From Psococerastis gibbosa (lineage: Eukaryota > Arthropoda > Insecta > Psocodea > Psocidae): a stretch of 64,000 bases of DNA. Both the position numbers and the translations under genes were made by a program. Below, in pieces: positions 11,401 through 26,400 of this stretch; position 1 is the first letter of the stretch, and each line of letters begins with the position of its first letter. The stretch lies in the NCBI GenBank assembly GCA_963971405.1, contig OZ020491.1:23864855-23928854 (forward strand), in the 5' to 3' direction. The notes beneath the pieces were generated by a model. That model was not told the origin of the DNA. It ran no database searches and worked only from the letters and a program-made list of their open reading frames with translations.

Positions 11401-14400
11401 AGTATAAACTCCGCCAAGTCTTTATCACTCACTGCAGGGTTACCAGATCCAGCAAAGTTCAAAACCAGACAAGAGCCAAAAAGTCATTTTACTTGGTGTC
11501 AATTTTGTTTCTTGACTCCAATTTTACCAAGTTTAATTTGAATTTTCTGTAAAAAAAAAAATACATTTGAAGCTAAATTCAAAATTGCAAAGTTAATGAT
11601 CAATGGGAAAAACATATTTTCTATATTGCGGTATTAATTATTACCTACTTTTGTAATAAATTTTAATCTTTTTTGGGTTGCCCTTAAAAACCGGACAGGA
11701 CATTTTCCGGTTCGTCAAGAAATTTTCGGCCGTCAAACCATTGAAAACTGGATATCTGGCAGCCCAAACAGAGAACATGTAGAGTAGTCGTACAGACTCC
11801 ACCTTTCACCCTAACGAAAGGTTGTTGGTTTAAGTCCCATTCTTACTACATTTACTGGGCATGTAAGGCAGGCGGTCCCTTAGTTGAGTGTAAGAAAGGG
11901 CTTTATAGCCCTAACTCCGCTAGATTGGATTAGTAGTAGAACCAAAAGTCAATATTTTTTTATTTATAACATGCCCAGCAGTCGCGGTTTATCCACGCGC
12001 ACCTGCAGTCTCCTAGGTTCCTCTTCATCTTTTTTTTCTAAATCTTCTCTATCTTTATCTCCTTCACCAATTGTTCCTTCTATCTTCTATCCCTTCTTTT
12101 CTCACTTTTCTATGTTTTCTCTGTCTTCTCCACCAATGAGTCATCCACCCACCCTGAACTATCTTTCAATCTCTTCATTTCTAATCCTATCCATTCCTTT
12201 CCTCTGACTGGCTATTCTGATGAACTTTATCTCAGCCACTTGTATTTAACTGTCTTGCCCGTTGTTTGTGACCACTGTTTCCAGTAGATCTTTCTCTCAA
12301 AGCATAAACATAATTTAACATAACTGTGCTTTTTCTTTTGCAGTTATCAGAACTATGCCAAGAATCCATAACACTTATTTTGAAGAGCAAGCCGATGACG
12401 AGCGCCTCAGTCTGGTGTAATCTTTGCAAGTCTTTGGTACCATGCTTGGATTTGCTCTCGATTTACGCGGACAATTCGGTCCCTTTCGGCCAATGCATTG
12501 CTCGGTTCTTCGACCCCGACATTGCGGCTGCCTTTTCTCTTGGCCCCGGGGAAGTCCTCCGCGGTAACCTTCGACTTCTCTTTAACAAGGACTTCTCTGT
12601 CAACCAGACTGCGTTTTCGAGGCTGTGCTGGATACTTGATAGCGTCCCGGATAGTGCCCAGAAACATCTAAAGATGAATATTATTAGAGGGTAAGTTACT
12701 TTTTGTACGTATTTTTCCAATTTTAAGGTTAACAGGTCAACAGCATATTATGCATTGATGTATACATCTTCTTCTTTAAATGCCTCTGCTTTTTGCCATA
12801 GAAACATTGCCATGCTACATACTACATCTCTCAAACCCTTAAACTCAGCTGCCACTAGATCCACAGCGTATCAAGTACTGTCACTCCCTAAATGGAACAA
12901 GACTAACTCGCGGCGGTCACTACTCTACCAAGCAGTAACACAATACTATTACACTAATAAACACACCAACATCAACAATGCACCTGTAAAAACAATACAG
13001 GCTTATAAACGGGAAATTGTACTCTGGCTGGAGGGTGAACTATGTAATTTAAACTAACTGCATTGACTACGAATTGTATTTTATTTATTTATTTTTTACT
13101 TATTTTATGAATATATTGCATTAGCATTAACAAGGACCATAGTCTGCTTCGTTTGGGTAAATTTAAAAAACATTAATATAAACTTGTTATAGCCATTGTA
13201 TTGCTTAACAAGGACAATAGTCCGCTTTTGTTACATAGAATTTGTTAATATTTACTTTATTACTTATATTAGGTTTGATGTGCCACCCTCCCACGCTTCG
13301 GCTTCAGGGAGCACAGCCTGTAATTTTATGTCCCTATGTTTTTGTCGAGAAATACACGGTTTTTCTATCATCTATCTATTGACGATCATCATGTCAATTT
13401 TGATCTTGGAGACTGTTCCTCTGAAAAGGGAAGTCATGCTCTTGCCAAAACCACTGTCTCAAGTTTTTCAACCAGATTGTTGTTATTTAGCCGGGAGCCC
13501 TCAGTCCTTCTATCATCCCTTAGGTTCTTACATGCAGAAGGCGACACTTTTCGTTCCTCATCTCATCTTAACCGTCAGCAGGAGCTTGGCTTGTGCGTTC
13601 AGCATTAGGGACAGCCTATCCCCTGCGGTTGTCTCTTAATATTGTACTGGGTAAATAGCAACAATTAATTTGCAGGCTTGATCTGAGCAGCATTTGCGTC
13701 ATAAATGAAAGAAATGAAAATATTGCGTACACCAGCATTTCAACGCCTCGCTCGCTCGAAGAAGTATTAGCTGTCCTTCGAAATGAAAGCTCCGAGCCGA
13801 AAACACGGAAACTGGCCTTGGTCCGGCTGGAAGTCATCACAAAAGATGTGTCTCTGCATAGAATGTTCATGGAGGAAGGAGGCTTGGAACTACTTGTCTC
13901 TGCTATGGACAGCGCTCTGGTATGTTGTCAAAGGACTGATAAAAGTCCAAACCCCCATAGACAAATCAGGATAATTATGTAGAGTAGTGGTACGAACTCT
14001 TACTTTAACCTGAAAGGTTGTTAGTCTGCCACACTTGTTACATGTTCTGGCCATGCTTCAGTACGCATGAAAAGCAGGCGGTCCCGGGCCCCTTTCTAGT
14101 TGAGTGTACGATTCATGATATGCGTAAACGTACCATAAAAAGAGAAAAAAAAAGTACTGCTGATAGACGGGTTTTCCACCGACCTCTCATTGCAGAATGC
14201 AAATGACATTGAATTTTTCTTTTTATAGAAATCTATTAAAATGTTTGTACTTAACATATCCCATGACGCCATTTTTTAATTTTAGTTTGTGATTTTACTC
14301 TATGATCATTGATCAATTTTAACTATGGCATAGAGTAAAACAAAAATTTCCGTCAATGTCATGTGCATTCTGCAATGCGAGGTCGGTGGAAACCCCGCCT

Positions 14401-17400
14401 AAGTCTTGAATGTCAACTACCACGTCAACGTAAGTGGATTCTGCAATGAGAGGTCGGTGGAAAACCCGCCTTAAGGCAGAGCTTTTTAATTGTTATTGTA
14501 AACAAAGAGCCATTTAGAGGAATTTTACACAGTTCTATACAGGAGAGTAGCTGAGCTTCTGAGTACTTTCATCAGAGGTGAAGACGCGAAAACCCCTAAT
14601 CTGTACCTCCTCGTGCTGATGATGGAAGCCCGTAATGGCGACTGAAGAGATAGGGGACCGAGTTTGAGCAGGGAGAAGCGACGTCTTTTCAATGACTGGT
14701 AAGATATATGGACGATGGCCCCAGAAATTAATAGAAATATATATTTTTGCGGGAAGTGACTATCCCAACATCCCAGCATAGAACTCTATTTTATATCAAT
14801 TGGACCCTAAGGCGGGGACAGTCTTTAATGTCTGCTACCACGTCAATATCACCCTGACAAATACAAACGAGGTCGGTGGAAGCCTAAGTGCAGTAAAATT
14901 ATATCGTTTTTTTCATGATTCCAGACCGAAGCGGATGAACGGTATCTTCCAGACTCTGTAGTATTCATTATTGCAATATTGGTGAACGTAGCTAGAAGGG
15001 AATCTGCTGTGAGAATGGAGCTGGCGGGCAAAGATTACGTGCTGCTGAATGTTGTACGAAGTTTGCTGTTGTTCAATGGCGATGAGCCATTCCGGGAGAA
15101 TGCAGTGGAACTTTTGTTTTTGCTGTTGTTCGGCAACCAAATTAAGCGGGTAACGTAATTATTTTATAATATCGTTCACTGGTTCACAGCTCTCTCTGAG
15201 GGAGGGAAGGGATAGGGTCAGGAATGAAGGGATTAGATAGAAGTGAGTTCAGTGTTGAGGAATCGTTGCTGGAGAAGGTAGCGAAAAGAAAATTGCAATA
15301 GTTTGGGTCACGTATGGATAACGGTGGACATGCAATGATGTGACTGGAAGAGGAAATAAAGGGTGTGCGAAGGCGAGGAGGATTCTTTTTTAAATGTCTC
15401 TTCTATCGAAGATTGGCGATCATTATGGCAATTGATGTCAATATTATTATACTAGAAAATTGTAATGCAGTGGTTCCCTTTGCCTTCAGCATCCTTATGA
15501 ATGAATGAATGAATGAATGCCGTTGACTCTTCATTCAGTTCCTCCGCCGTCAGGGCCAGTTTCCCAACCCCGGGACAAGAGAGTGCCCTGTACAAAAAAG
15601 ACTGTTTTTCCCTTTCCTCTATCTGTTGAATCACCGTTACGCGCTGCCATATTCACCACGAGGAGATACAGATTAGGAATTTTCGCCTCTGAGACCATAA
15701 GGCATTATTGAGAAGCTCAGCTACTTAGAAGACATGGAGAATCCAAATTGAGGGTGATATCAGTTAGTGGGCCTGGAATTAAAGAAAGTGCTGAATGATC
15801 CGAAGTGGTTGGAGTAGCAACTAATTGAATTTAGATGATGATAGTGATTACGACGATGATTGTTAAATGGTAAAGTTTTTTGCAAGTTAGAAGATTTCAA
15901 ATATTGAGGGAGAATGTGATTGATGTAGAGGTGCAATTTCATCCCCCAAACTAACTTAATGTGTACTCTTGGGTTTTTTCTTCGTCATCATCTATTATTA
16001 TCCGCTGTAGTCGCCTGGGTGTGTTGTATGTGCCTTCTCTGCTCCTTGCTGTACTTGCACTTTTGAACATCCAGCACTTCCTTTGGTTCCACACGTTACA
16101 CTACGCTCCTGAGGTTGTTTTCAGTCTGGTTTTTGTACCTACGGCCCTTCCTAACCTTCTTGTACCCTCATCTCCTCCTAAGCTTCGTGTAACCATATGT
16201 ATCCAATTTTAAAATGTTTTCGTTTCAGGTTAATGCCGAGCAGCCGTTAAGATGCCAGCTTTCTGTGTCTGCTGCACTGTCTCAGAGGCTTCATCTTCCA
16301 TTCATGGCTCAAACTCATGCCACTGTCAGTCCACACGTTATAGCTTCCAGAAAAGGTTTGCGCGGGCATTTTCATAGCATCCATTATAATGGTCAAAGTC
16401 CTACAGTTTATTTGTTTCAAAGATATAAATAAGTATAGATAACGCCAAACCATAAGCTAAGTAAGGCTGATAGCTATGGCTAATGGCAAAGGGTAATGAA
16501 AGGTGACTGAGTTTGTCGGGTTCCAACATGTGTATAATCTAGCAGTCAGGGCTGACAACGGGCTTACCATGTTGAATCCATGATAGTAAAGCATGTTTCA
16601 AACTGCGGCAAACTTGGTAGTGTCAACAACGTTGGCAGGGGAGTATGGTGGGACATGATAACGCGCTGAGATTATACCAGTCAGTCTACGTGCTTGTCGA
16701 ATCCTGGTCACCTCCGATTTAATCGTGTGACTACCATGTTCCCCAAGTGGATCGGAATACACTATAATCAGGAGGTCCACCCTGTCAGTCAACTCCCCTT
16801 TCCCCCGAGGTGAAAGAGTCTACCCTTAGGGTGCCTCAAGTTAACAAACAGACTCACTCCCCCCGCCAGGCTGACAGGGTTGCTTAAAGCAGAAATGCTT
16901 AAAGAAGGCGATGGAAACAACAACAAGCTGACAGCAGAACCGGCGCAGTAAGTTTCTGCGCACTTGATCTGGCAGTCGTACATATAGCTTCATAGTGATT
17001 GTAGTTAACTTATGACGAGAACCACCAACCATATCTCTATTTGCCGCTTCATGCTTCGTTCCCCCTATTAGACGAACCAAAGATACCCACCTACGTAACT
17101 GTCCAGCCCTGACTCTCGACCCGTCGACGGAGAACGGAGACGGCTTCATGGAGACATTTCGCTTGAACTCGTCTGTGCGCCACCAAACGGCTAAGCTGCC
17201 AAGGGTGGGCGTTGGCTGGTAAGGAAGTAAGTACTTTTTGCTGCTTCTTGCTTCGCGCCCCCTATGCGACGAACCAATGATTAACGCTGCCCACCTGTCT
17301 AACTGTTCAGCCCTGACGCTCGACTCGCCGGCGGAGGACAACAGCTTCGTGGAGACTGGTGTGCGCGTCATCAAATGGCTACCCTGCCAAGGCTGAGCGT

Positions 17401-20400
17401 TGGCTAGTATGTAAGTTCTTTTTGCCACTTCATTGCTTATGCTGAAGACGCTCATCTTACCCACCTGTTTTTGTTTTTGTTTTTTTCAGTGCTAATAATG
17501 GGCAACGCTAACTTGAGCCGCCTGCTCCGTGTGTACTGGGCGGCCCTCTCACTCGGCAACATTAGCACGGTTCTCCCTCTTGAGGAGTCCGACCTCCAAC
17601 AAGACAATTTCTCCCCTGGGCTACCTGCAGACCTGCGCCTCACTCCAGCTGATCTCAGAGATTTGCAGTCTGGTTCACTTGTCCATGTCATACGTGGCCA
17701 TTTGGTATCAATTCAGAAAGCTACTAGTCACAATGACGTCTTGGAGAGTATTCATCAATTAAATAGGTTAGACTTGAATGTTGTGAAAATAACATACTCG
17801 CTCCAAAAGGGCTAGCTAATTTCCGAAGTATCATATAATACTAATTAAAAATCTGTATTGCTTTAATAACGATAGAGCTTTTTTTCTGATAATGACAGTT
17901 TAACGGCTTTGCTGGCGAGGTGGTAACGTGCTCTTACTTGTGCGAGTCTCTACACACTTTTCGATCGGAGACGTGTCGTAATTCGACAAAAGTACCTATT
18001 TGGTTACTTAGTGAGGCGATTGAAGAGGTTAATCGGATACATTCATTAAATCACGTGTATGGCATTAACCTTTTGAAGAAAAAAAAATTAAATCCATGCA
18101 ATCAATTTTATAATAGTGTCAAAAAGAGGGGACCTATATCCCCAAAATTCAAGCGTTGTACAAGCTACGAGGATATCTTTCCTACTTCTTCAAAATCGCC
18201 ACCACCACCACAACCTGAAATTCTCTGTACCATTCCAGTTGCTTAACTTGGCTGGAAATCTACAAAACGCTTCCCGTCTCGTCGACACCTTCATTCCGAA
18301 TCATGTTCGCACATAACCAAGACATTCACTGTTTGCCATGGATGTCCACATTCGAGCGGTTCCTCGCCGTCCCTCCCGCCAGCGTCGAAGACGAGAAACT
18401 ACTGAATCAGCTGCTCTATTTAGTTAATCGACTGCTGAAAATAATGGATAGTGAAGATATGGTGGATTGGGTCTCGACGTTGTTAACCAGGCCGGCCAAT
18501 ATACTGTCGAAATTGCTGAAACAGATTGGTGACTCGGGCTATGGTATTGAGGTAAGTCAAGGTTTGTGGGCCATGTTGTTTTTAAATGTCTACGAAGCCC
18601 TTATAAGACCCTTTGCAACAAAAGGTCAATGGCAATGGTATAATATTATTTTACAAAGGGTTAGTTGGACTTCACAACGAGCAATGTAAGCTTAACTGCC
18701 AATGACGCCAACAAACTACGAGCATTAGAAAGGAAGATAAGAAGAATCTGAATGAAAACAGAGAATGGAGTAATGCAGTGGTTCCCAACCTATTCTCACC
18801 GCGGAGCAGAAAATTTGGAGTAAATTCTTCGCGGAGCCCTTGATGTAAATTGGCTCTATATCTAACTGTCCTAAACCCCGTCCTACCTCTACTAAAAACA
18901 ACAATACTTCTTATGAATTACTTTATTTATCGATGAAGCATTAATTTACAAAATTCCTATGCGGAGCCCCGGGAATCGTGGTGCAGAGGTTGGGGAAAGG
19001 TTGGGTGTAGCGAAACACGTCAAAACAGACGCAATGCTCAATATTGAGAAGGCATATTCCGTTTTATAAAAGCGTAACATCTAAGATGTCTAGGACAAGG
19101 CGTAAGAATGTCAAGAGACCGTGTGTGTATATGCAAATGTACATAGCATGCATGATGAGAAGACGCCCACAAAACCGCTGGAAGTACGAATTAGAAACCG
19201 TTCTTTGCAAGTTGAGAATTCGGTGATGGTGGAGCGTGGTGCAAAACCGAGATGACTGGAGGGGTGTTGTCGGGCAAGCCAAAGGCTGTAGCGCCGGCAG
19301 AATAATTTTGATCACTACTCTGATGCAGTTTGAACATTATTTCTGGAATCAATGCAACTATTTTCTATAGGGGTCAGAGCTGATTCATTTTTGATCCTTT
19401 GTGAAAATCATTGTTTTCTGTCGCAGGGACGAGAACTGCGTCAAACTGTAACAGAACTGGCGCACAGAATCTTATACACATTACCTGCTGACGCGCCCTC
19501 TGTCGCATGGTTGGAGATACTGAAACTTATTCTAGGGTACTTGCAAAACACGTCGGTTGGTCAGCCATGTAGTGTTGCCCCTATTGACTGGATTTTGGGA
19601 CTATTAGCAGACATAACAGGTAAAGTGATGGCCATACGGTCCGTATTTCTTGCGAAATTTGATTTTGTCAAAGATATCCTAAACTGACTTAACTTGGCGC
19701 TGTCAGCCCTGGGGGACTTTTGGCTGCATTCACAACACCACGCCAACGTATCCTGTCCTTCGCCAGACCACGCCACTCATCGGCCCGAAGGCCAACTTCC
19801 TGCACATCTTCCTTTAGCTGGTCGCCATAGCGTCGTCTCGGATGGCCCAAAGGTCTTCTTTTGTTGGGACATGCCATCCATACTGCTTGTGCTGTTCTTT
19901 CTGCTGATCGAAAAAAAAACTGATAATGTCCGGTTATTTCTGAATACCTACTTCGAAAATTATATTGCAGTGGAAACATAGTTGGGCTGGTTATAATTCC
20001 TCGTAAAGTATGAAATGTAATATAACTTAATTTAATTTAGCTCATTTAAATTTAATTTTATACAATTTATCATTTTATGTATACTTTTCTTGTTGCAAAA
20101 ATTGGAATAAATATGTATTTGATTTGATTATATACCATATACTACTGCAATATAAAGTATAAAGCATTGCTTTTTGCAATAAAGTAAGCTCACAGACTTG
20201 TTCGGTTTGATAGTTGTGTAGCTGTGCTAACCTGTCTAGCAATGTACGAATATTGTCAATAAGAGCATATACAGTAAGTAGAGTAGTTTAATTTCGGTTA
20301 CTTCGTAAAATATTTTAATGTTGCTTCAATACATTGTTCCAGCGTTAAACTGGAAGTTCAAAGATGAACTAGACCTCTACGAAGATCTTGTGACCGCCGT

Positions 20401-23400
20401 TGTAGATATCCTTCTGATGTTTAACGGATTTACCGAGCCTAAAGGTTCTTTCCTGTGTACCAACATTGTCGGGAATGCCCTCATCTCTCTAACTAATCTC
20501 CTCTCTGATGGCGCTATGTCTATCCAGGTCAGTACCTCGAGTTATTGGTATTTTTTTTTTTAATGGAAAACATGAGAAATCGACGTCTTGCGTAGAGCTC
20601 TTTATAGGTAGAGATGGGACATTCGTTCCCGCCAATATTTTTTTGAATTTCTGGTACCACCTGCCACGTCCTCGACGACCAATTGAGTGGTAAAGATGCA
20701 AACTGGGCAAAGTCCATTTCATTTCATGAATTTAAAGCAGCAGTTGATTATCTACACCCAAATAATTGGCTAATAGTCCAATAACCGTATTAATTCTAGG
20801 TCTAAGTCTAGTTACTTTATTATAATTCAAATAGTTAACAAAGCTAAGGCGCCCATTCCACCGACCGGCTAGGGCTAATTACAAAAACGGTGACGTGGTA
20901 GCAGACATTCAAGACTTAGGCGGGGTTTCCACCGACCTCGCATTGCAGAATTGACGGAAATGTTTATTTGCCTCTATGCCATAGTTAAAATTGATCAATG
21001 ATCATACAGTAAAATCACAAACAAACAAACTAAAATTAAAAAATGGCGTCATGGGATATGTTAAGTACAAACATTTTAATGGATTTCTATAAAAAGAAAA
21101 ATTCAAATTTCCGTCAATGTCATTTGCATTCTGCAATGCGAGGTCGGTCGAAACGCCACCTAAGTCTTGAATGTCTGCTACCACGTCACCGTTTTTGTAA
21201 ATAGCCCTAGCCGGTCGGTGGAATAGGCCCCTTATTCAAATAGTTAACAAAGCTAACTACTATGTTTTATATAAAATAAATAAATCAGTAATTAAGTTAA
21301 TCATAGGCGCAATTTTGGGGGATCGCCCCGCCAATCAAAGGAGGATATTTTGCAACACTATTTTTTTTATTTCAATAGGAAAGTTGTTCTTTTATGTAGA
21401 GTGGGCATTGATCAAAAGCAGCCAGGTAAAAGCAGCCTAGTAGGTAGGTCGAGTGAGTTTGGATGTAATGGTGCCCAGTTGTACTTGTACATCGAAATGG
21501 AGCTATAAAAACAGCTCTTGGCAGGTTATGGGGTGTGGGATTCTTTACCGGGGGTTCCCATGTCTGTTCTGCTGCGCTGTGACTGTATAAAATTAATTTT
21601 CCAGAACTACGAAAACGTTTGGGAGAGAGTCCTGCAAAAACTGTCCGCCGATAGTCCCGAAGACGTAGACTTCCACTGGATGCTCTCCCTTACCAACCAT
21701 GGTGATCCGCAGGTCCGCGCATGCGCACTCAGCCTCATATCAGGGTTCTTCGCGTCGACAGAGTCGTACGAGGTTCTAGTACGACGGCTGGCCCTCGAAG
21801 TGGACGTCGTTTGGGCATTTGGTCTGACAATACTTCTGGATCGGCAAGAATGTGCTTTGGTTAGGGAGAAAGCGGCAGATTTGCTGGCCAGGATGACTGC
21901 GTTGGGCTCGAGCAACTCCTGTGCTGGTATGTTTAAAAATGTCAAACTGTGTCACGCCTGGGTCCGAGATCATCTCTTTCGGGTGGACTTTGTTGGGTCG
22001 CCCTGTTATTATTTTACTCGTCTTATTTGTTGCATTTTCTATGCATTATCTGAGAAACGTATACAGAATCAAAGTACGTAGGCATGCTCATTTTCCAAAA
22101 AATTTATGTTACAGACTTCACTGCCATAACAACTGATAATTTCTTCGAAGCACTGACAGCCATTATTACCAGTTTGGGAGAAACGGAAAGCTCAAACGGT
22201 AAGGAATTTAAAATATATATATATATATTTGCCTGAAATGAAGTGTACTATTGCACGTCGTCATCCTTAAAAAGCAGACTAGTCACGACATGTAGGTACG
22301 GACTCTGATTTTCACCCGAAAGGTTGTTGGTTCGAGACACACACTTGGTACATTTTCAAGTCGACCGCCTTACCAAGTTGAATCCAGCGGACCAGAGCAG
22401 GTTCAAAGATGCAAATAACATGGTCGTGTGCACAGTGCCGGTAGGGAAACATGGTAGGACTTGTCCTGGTCACCTTCGAACTAATCGTGTCACTTCACTG
22501 TGTTTCCCAAGTGGTTCGGAATCTACTATAATCAGGAGGTCCACTGTCCTATGGGCCCACACCGTGGCCTGGGACTGTGTCCAACCATACTACTACATGG
22601 TACATTTTCAAGTCATGCTACGGAAGGTATGTGAAATTCCAAAGGTCGTCCAGCAGGTGCTCAGTGTCCTGTATTTCTGCTCCGCATTCGCAGGATATGT
22701 GAGGGGTGTGTACCTGGCTCGGTTCTTCTTTGTAGGTGCGACCCCAGTTCGGAGTTGGTTTAAGGTGGCCCACGTTCTCCAGTCAAGGTCTTTACACAGA
22801 AAATTTTAGGCTCTTACCGGTGTTTATTGCCACCAAAGTAACTTAGTTGATAGAACTTAGTTGCAAGAACCACACTAATACAACACCAAACGCTATACGT
22901 AGGAATAAAACACTACAACAGATTAAACATAAATTTAAAAGCAATCGAAAACATGACAGTATTCAAAAAACAATTAAGAATATGGGTAAAACAAGAAATA
23001 GATGCATAAGATAGACAAAAAAAATAAATAACACACAGAATATCTCCAACCTTTTACGCACACAATACTAACGTATTACTAATTACTAATACACTAACAT
23101 GAGGAGACGGAGGAGTACGAGCGGATCGACCACGGCCTATTAGCTCGCATCCCTTTGTCTCCTCACCAGACTCCGGCCAGGGAAGCCTACGTGATTATAC
23201 TAATATACTAACACAACAACAAAACTAGCATAATTCAACTTTGGTTTCCATACAGTTATTTGTAGTTATTTAGTTATTTGTATAAAAGCCTAAACCGCAC
23301 ACGGACTAGTCCTGCGGTAAGTCACCCCTATAATTGTAAAAAAAAAAAACTTGTAAAAATATACAGCTTTTTGATTGATTGATTGAACTTTTTACTGTTT

Positions 23401-26400
23401 CAGCTGTCGATGTTGGTGTTTCCGTAACGACCCCAGCTCTCGTTTCCGCTGTATACAAATTATTGTTGGCAGTCTGCCTACTGAACCCTGGCAAGGGCTG
23501 CCAGCAAGTAGCTGAAACTGGCATGCTTTATCACGCGGTCATGTAAGTACCAACGTTAAATATCGGTGTCGCAGCGTTTGCTTAGGAGCGGTTTCCATCG
23601 ACCTCTCATTGCAGAATGCAAATGACATTGACGGAAATTTTTGTTTTACTCTATGCCATAGTTAAAATTGATCAATGATCATAGAGTAAAATCACAAACA
23701 AACAAACAAAAATTAAAAAATTGCGTCATGGGATATGTTAAGTACAAACATTTTAATAGATTTCTATAAAAAGAAAAATTCAAAGTCATTTGCATTCTGC
23801 AATGAGAGGTCGGTGGAAACCCCGCCTAACTGTTGAATGTCTGCTGCCACGTCACCGTATGTGTATTTTGCACTTAGAGGTCGGTGGAAACCGCGCCTTA
23901 AACAATTCTCGGTATTGCTGAACAGCTAACTCAGCCTTGCCAGAGAGAGGAGAAGATTTATGGCATATGTCAATTACTTGGAACTCGTGTACACTCGGTC
24001 TCAGCCTCTCCAGGACATAACAACAAATGCTCCACTACATTTCGATACATGACATGAAGCCCTCACTAGCACCAATAAAATTGGCCACCGTTCTTGAACT
24101 TCTTCCTCGGGAATACCACACCAATCGTTGTTTTTACAAATCAAATTCAATCGTAGTGGCCAATCTGTGTTAGGTAGAGGTACGGGGGACTTATGGGCCC
24201 AAATTGCGGCCTGGGTCCCGACTACTACTACAAATACTATTCTAGGTAGAGGTACAATACGGTGTATCATATATCAAAATTTCCAGAAAAGTTCTTCTGT
24301 CCTGATATTTTTGATACTACGATTGATATTTCATGAGATAGTTGTTTTTGCTTTCCAATTTATACGTAGTATAAGAAAAGCTTTGTGATGGTCGAAGTTT
24401 CCGATTCCGAGATTTCAACGGATTTACACGTTTTGAGGTCCCAGGAACCCAAAAAAGTGGTAGCTCTGTCGCTCGGTCTGTCTGTCCATCGATTTCCGGG
24501 TAAACTACTCGGTCGATTTTGATGAAATTTAGCATGTAGGTTGACAAAAATCATACCTCGGGACAATTTTTTATTTTGGGCCAACTGAATTTGGGTGGGT
24601 TTTATTCTCCAATAACTCCAAAAAAACGCCTAAAAAAATTATTTCTCCAAAACGGCTCCAACTATTTCTTTTAAATTTACATATGTTGTAGTCGTTATTA
24701 ATGTTGACAAAATGCGGGGGGTCGCTTGCCCCTTGATAGTTTGCTTATGGGGGTAAAAAAATAAAAATAACTAAATTTTAATGAAAAATGACTAAAAAAT
24801 AATTTTTCTGCGAAACCTTTCTATCGCTGATTTCTACCTTCAGGCATGTTTTAGGTGTTAAATTGAGTAACGAAACCGGACAGGTTGCTTTCCCAAAAAA
24901 CTATTTGGTTTTGTGCAAAAAAATTATTTTTTGAGTAAATGATAGAAAATTCGCGCGCAAATGCATTGCGTGTCCTGCCATTATTGCTGTGTGGTAATGT
25001 GTTGGTCTAACCTATCTATAATTTATCTCACCTCCAGTGACGTCAGGTCCCCCCCCCCCCCCCCGAGATATCGGAAATCTAACCATCGGAAAATTATTTA
25101 CCCAGAAATTACTCATTTTCTCTATCTACTAATGTTGATAAATTGGAAAGCATGTTCGAGTAAACTCGGACCGGTTCTTTACACTTGTAAGGCTTTTCCC
25201 CTTCCGAATGCCTCTTGATTCCTGGTCGCACTGTTAGGGTATCCCACCATAGAATAAATATTTACATTATTATTATTATATGCCACCTGTTAGGTGCCGT
25301 TTTCTAGGCTGCTGGCTCCTACAATATAATTGAATATTAAATGTACATACCAACTGCCTAGTGCGCAAGTAACCTTCGCAAGGATAGGGGCTGCTGTAGT
25401 AAATGTAATCCCACCGTTGCCACCTGTTAGGTGCCGTTTTCTAGGCTGCTGGCTCCTACAATATAATTGAATATTAAATGTACATACCAACCGCCTAGTG
25501 CACAAGTAACCTTCGCAAGGATAGGGGCTGCTGTTGTAAATGTAATCCCACCGTTGCCACCAAATGTTATTTGACCATGTAGGAGGCTGTACACAATAAA
25601 ATAACTTATGATTGAGAGTGTACAGCCCGTAGGAAATTTGCAACCCGAAATTTAATACTTTTTATTTTTTATTTAATTAACTAAGCAAGACTACTTCATG
25701 CATCATATTATAAGATATTTTTAATTTTCGAAATTGTAGTTTTTTCAGAAACATGCAAATATTTTATAAACAATAACACGTATAATCGATTTTATAAAAA
25801 AACTACAATTTCGAAAACTGAAAAATACCTTATTATGTGATGCATGAAGTAGTCTTCTACAACTTTGATGAGCCAAATCTTTAATAACATGCTTAGTTAA
25901 TTAAATAAAAAATAAAAAGTATTAAATTTCGGGTTGCCAAATTCCTACGGGCTGTACACTCTTAATACATACAATATAATACACTATAAATAGACTTACC
26001 TATCCTTGCTGTCCGCAGCTGTCTCTCTCACATCTCAATAGTCTGAAGTCATTTGGGAGTTGTCTGGGAATTGCCCTCTAAGTCGCTGTTACAAGTCTTT
26101 TATCCCTTCAGGGAGTCTACCCATCAGTAGTCTAAAAGATATGTAACTAGAGCTCTGATTGGCTAATAATGACGCACAGTTGATGACAGTAAGCTATAAG
26201 TAGTCTACACATGGTACACACGTGTATTACCATTAGACCTAGCTGTCCAGAGTTATTCATTAGTATGCAATTGACGACAATTGTCAGCACAACAATAGTT
26301 TAACCAGTTAATTGTAAACCCTAACATTCGCTGCAAAAATGGTTGTTGTTTTTTTATTAAAGACGATTTTATTTATTTATTTATAAATTGTGCAGATGTT

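Noticed and set aside
11884..12207. Ser/Pro/Phe-rich plus-strand frame
   Set aside because: It starts in SINE A and continues through a pyrimidine-rich intronic stretch before rotatin exon 3.
13196..13640. Plus- and minus-strand frames in rotatin intron 3
   Set aside because: Both strands are open over part of it and no known domain appears; likely decayed repeat sequence.
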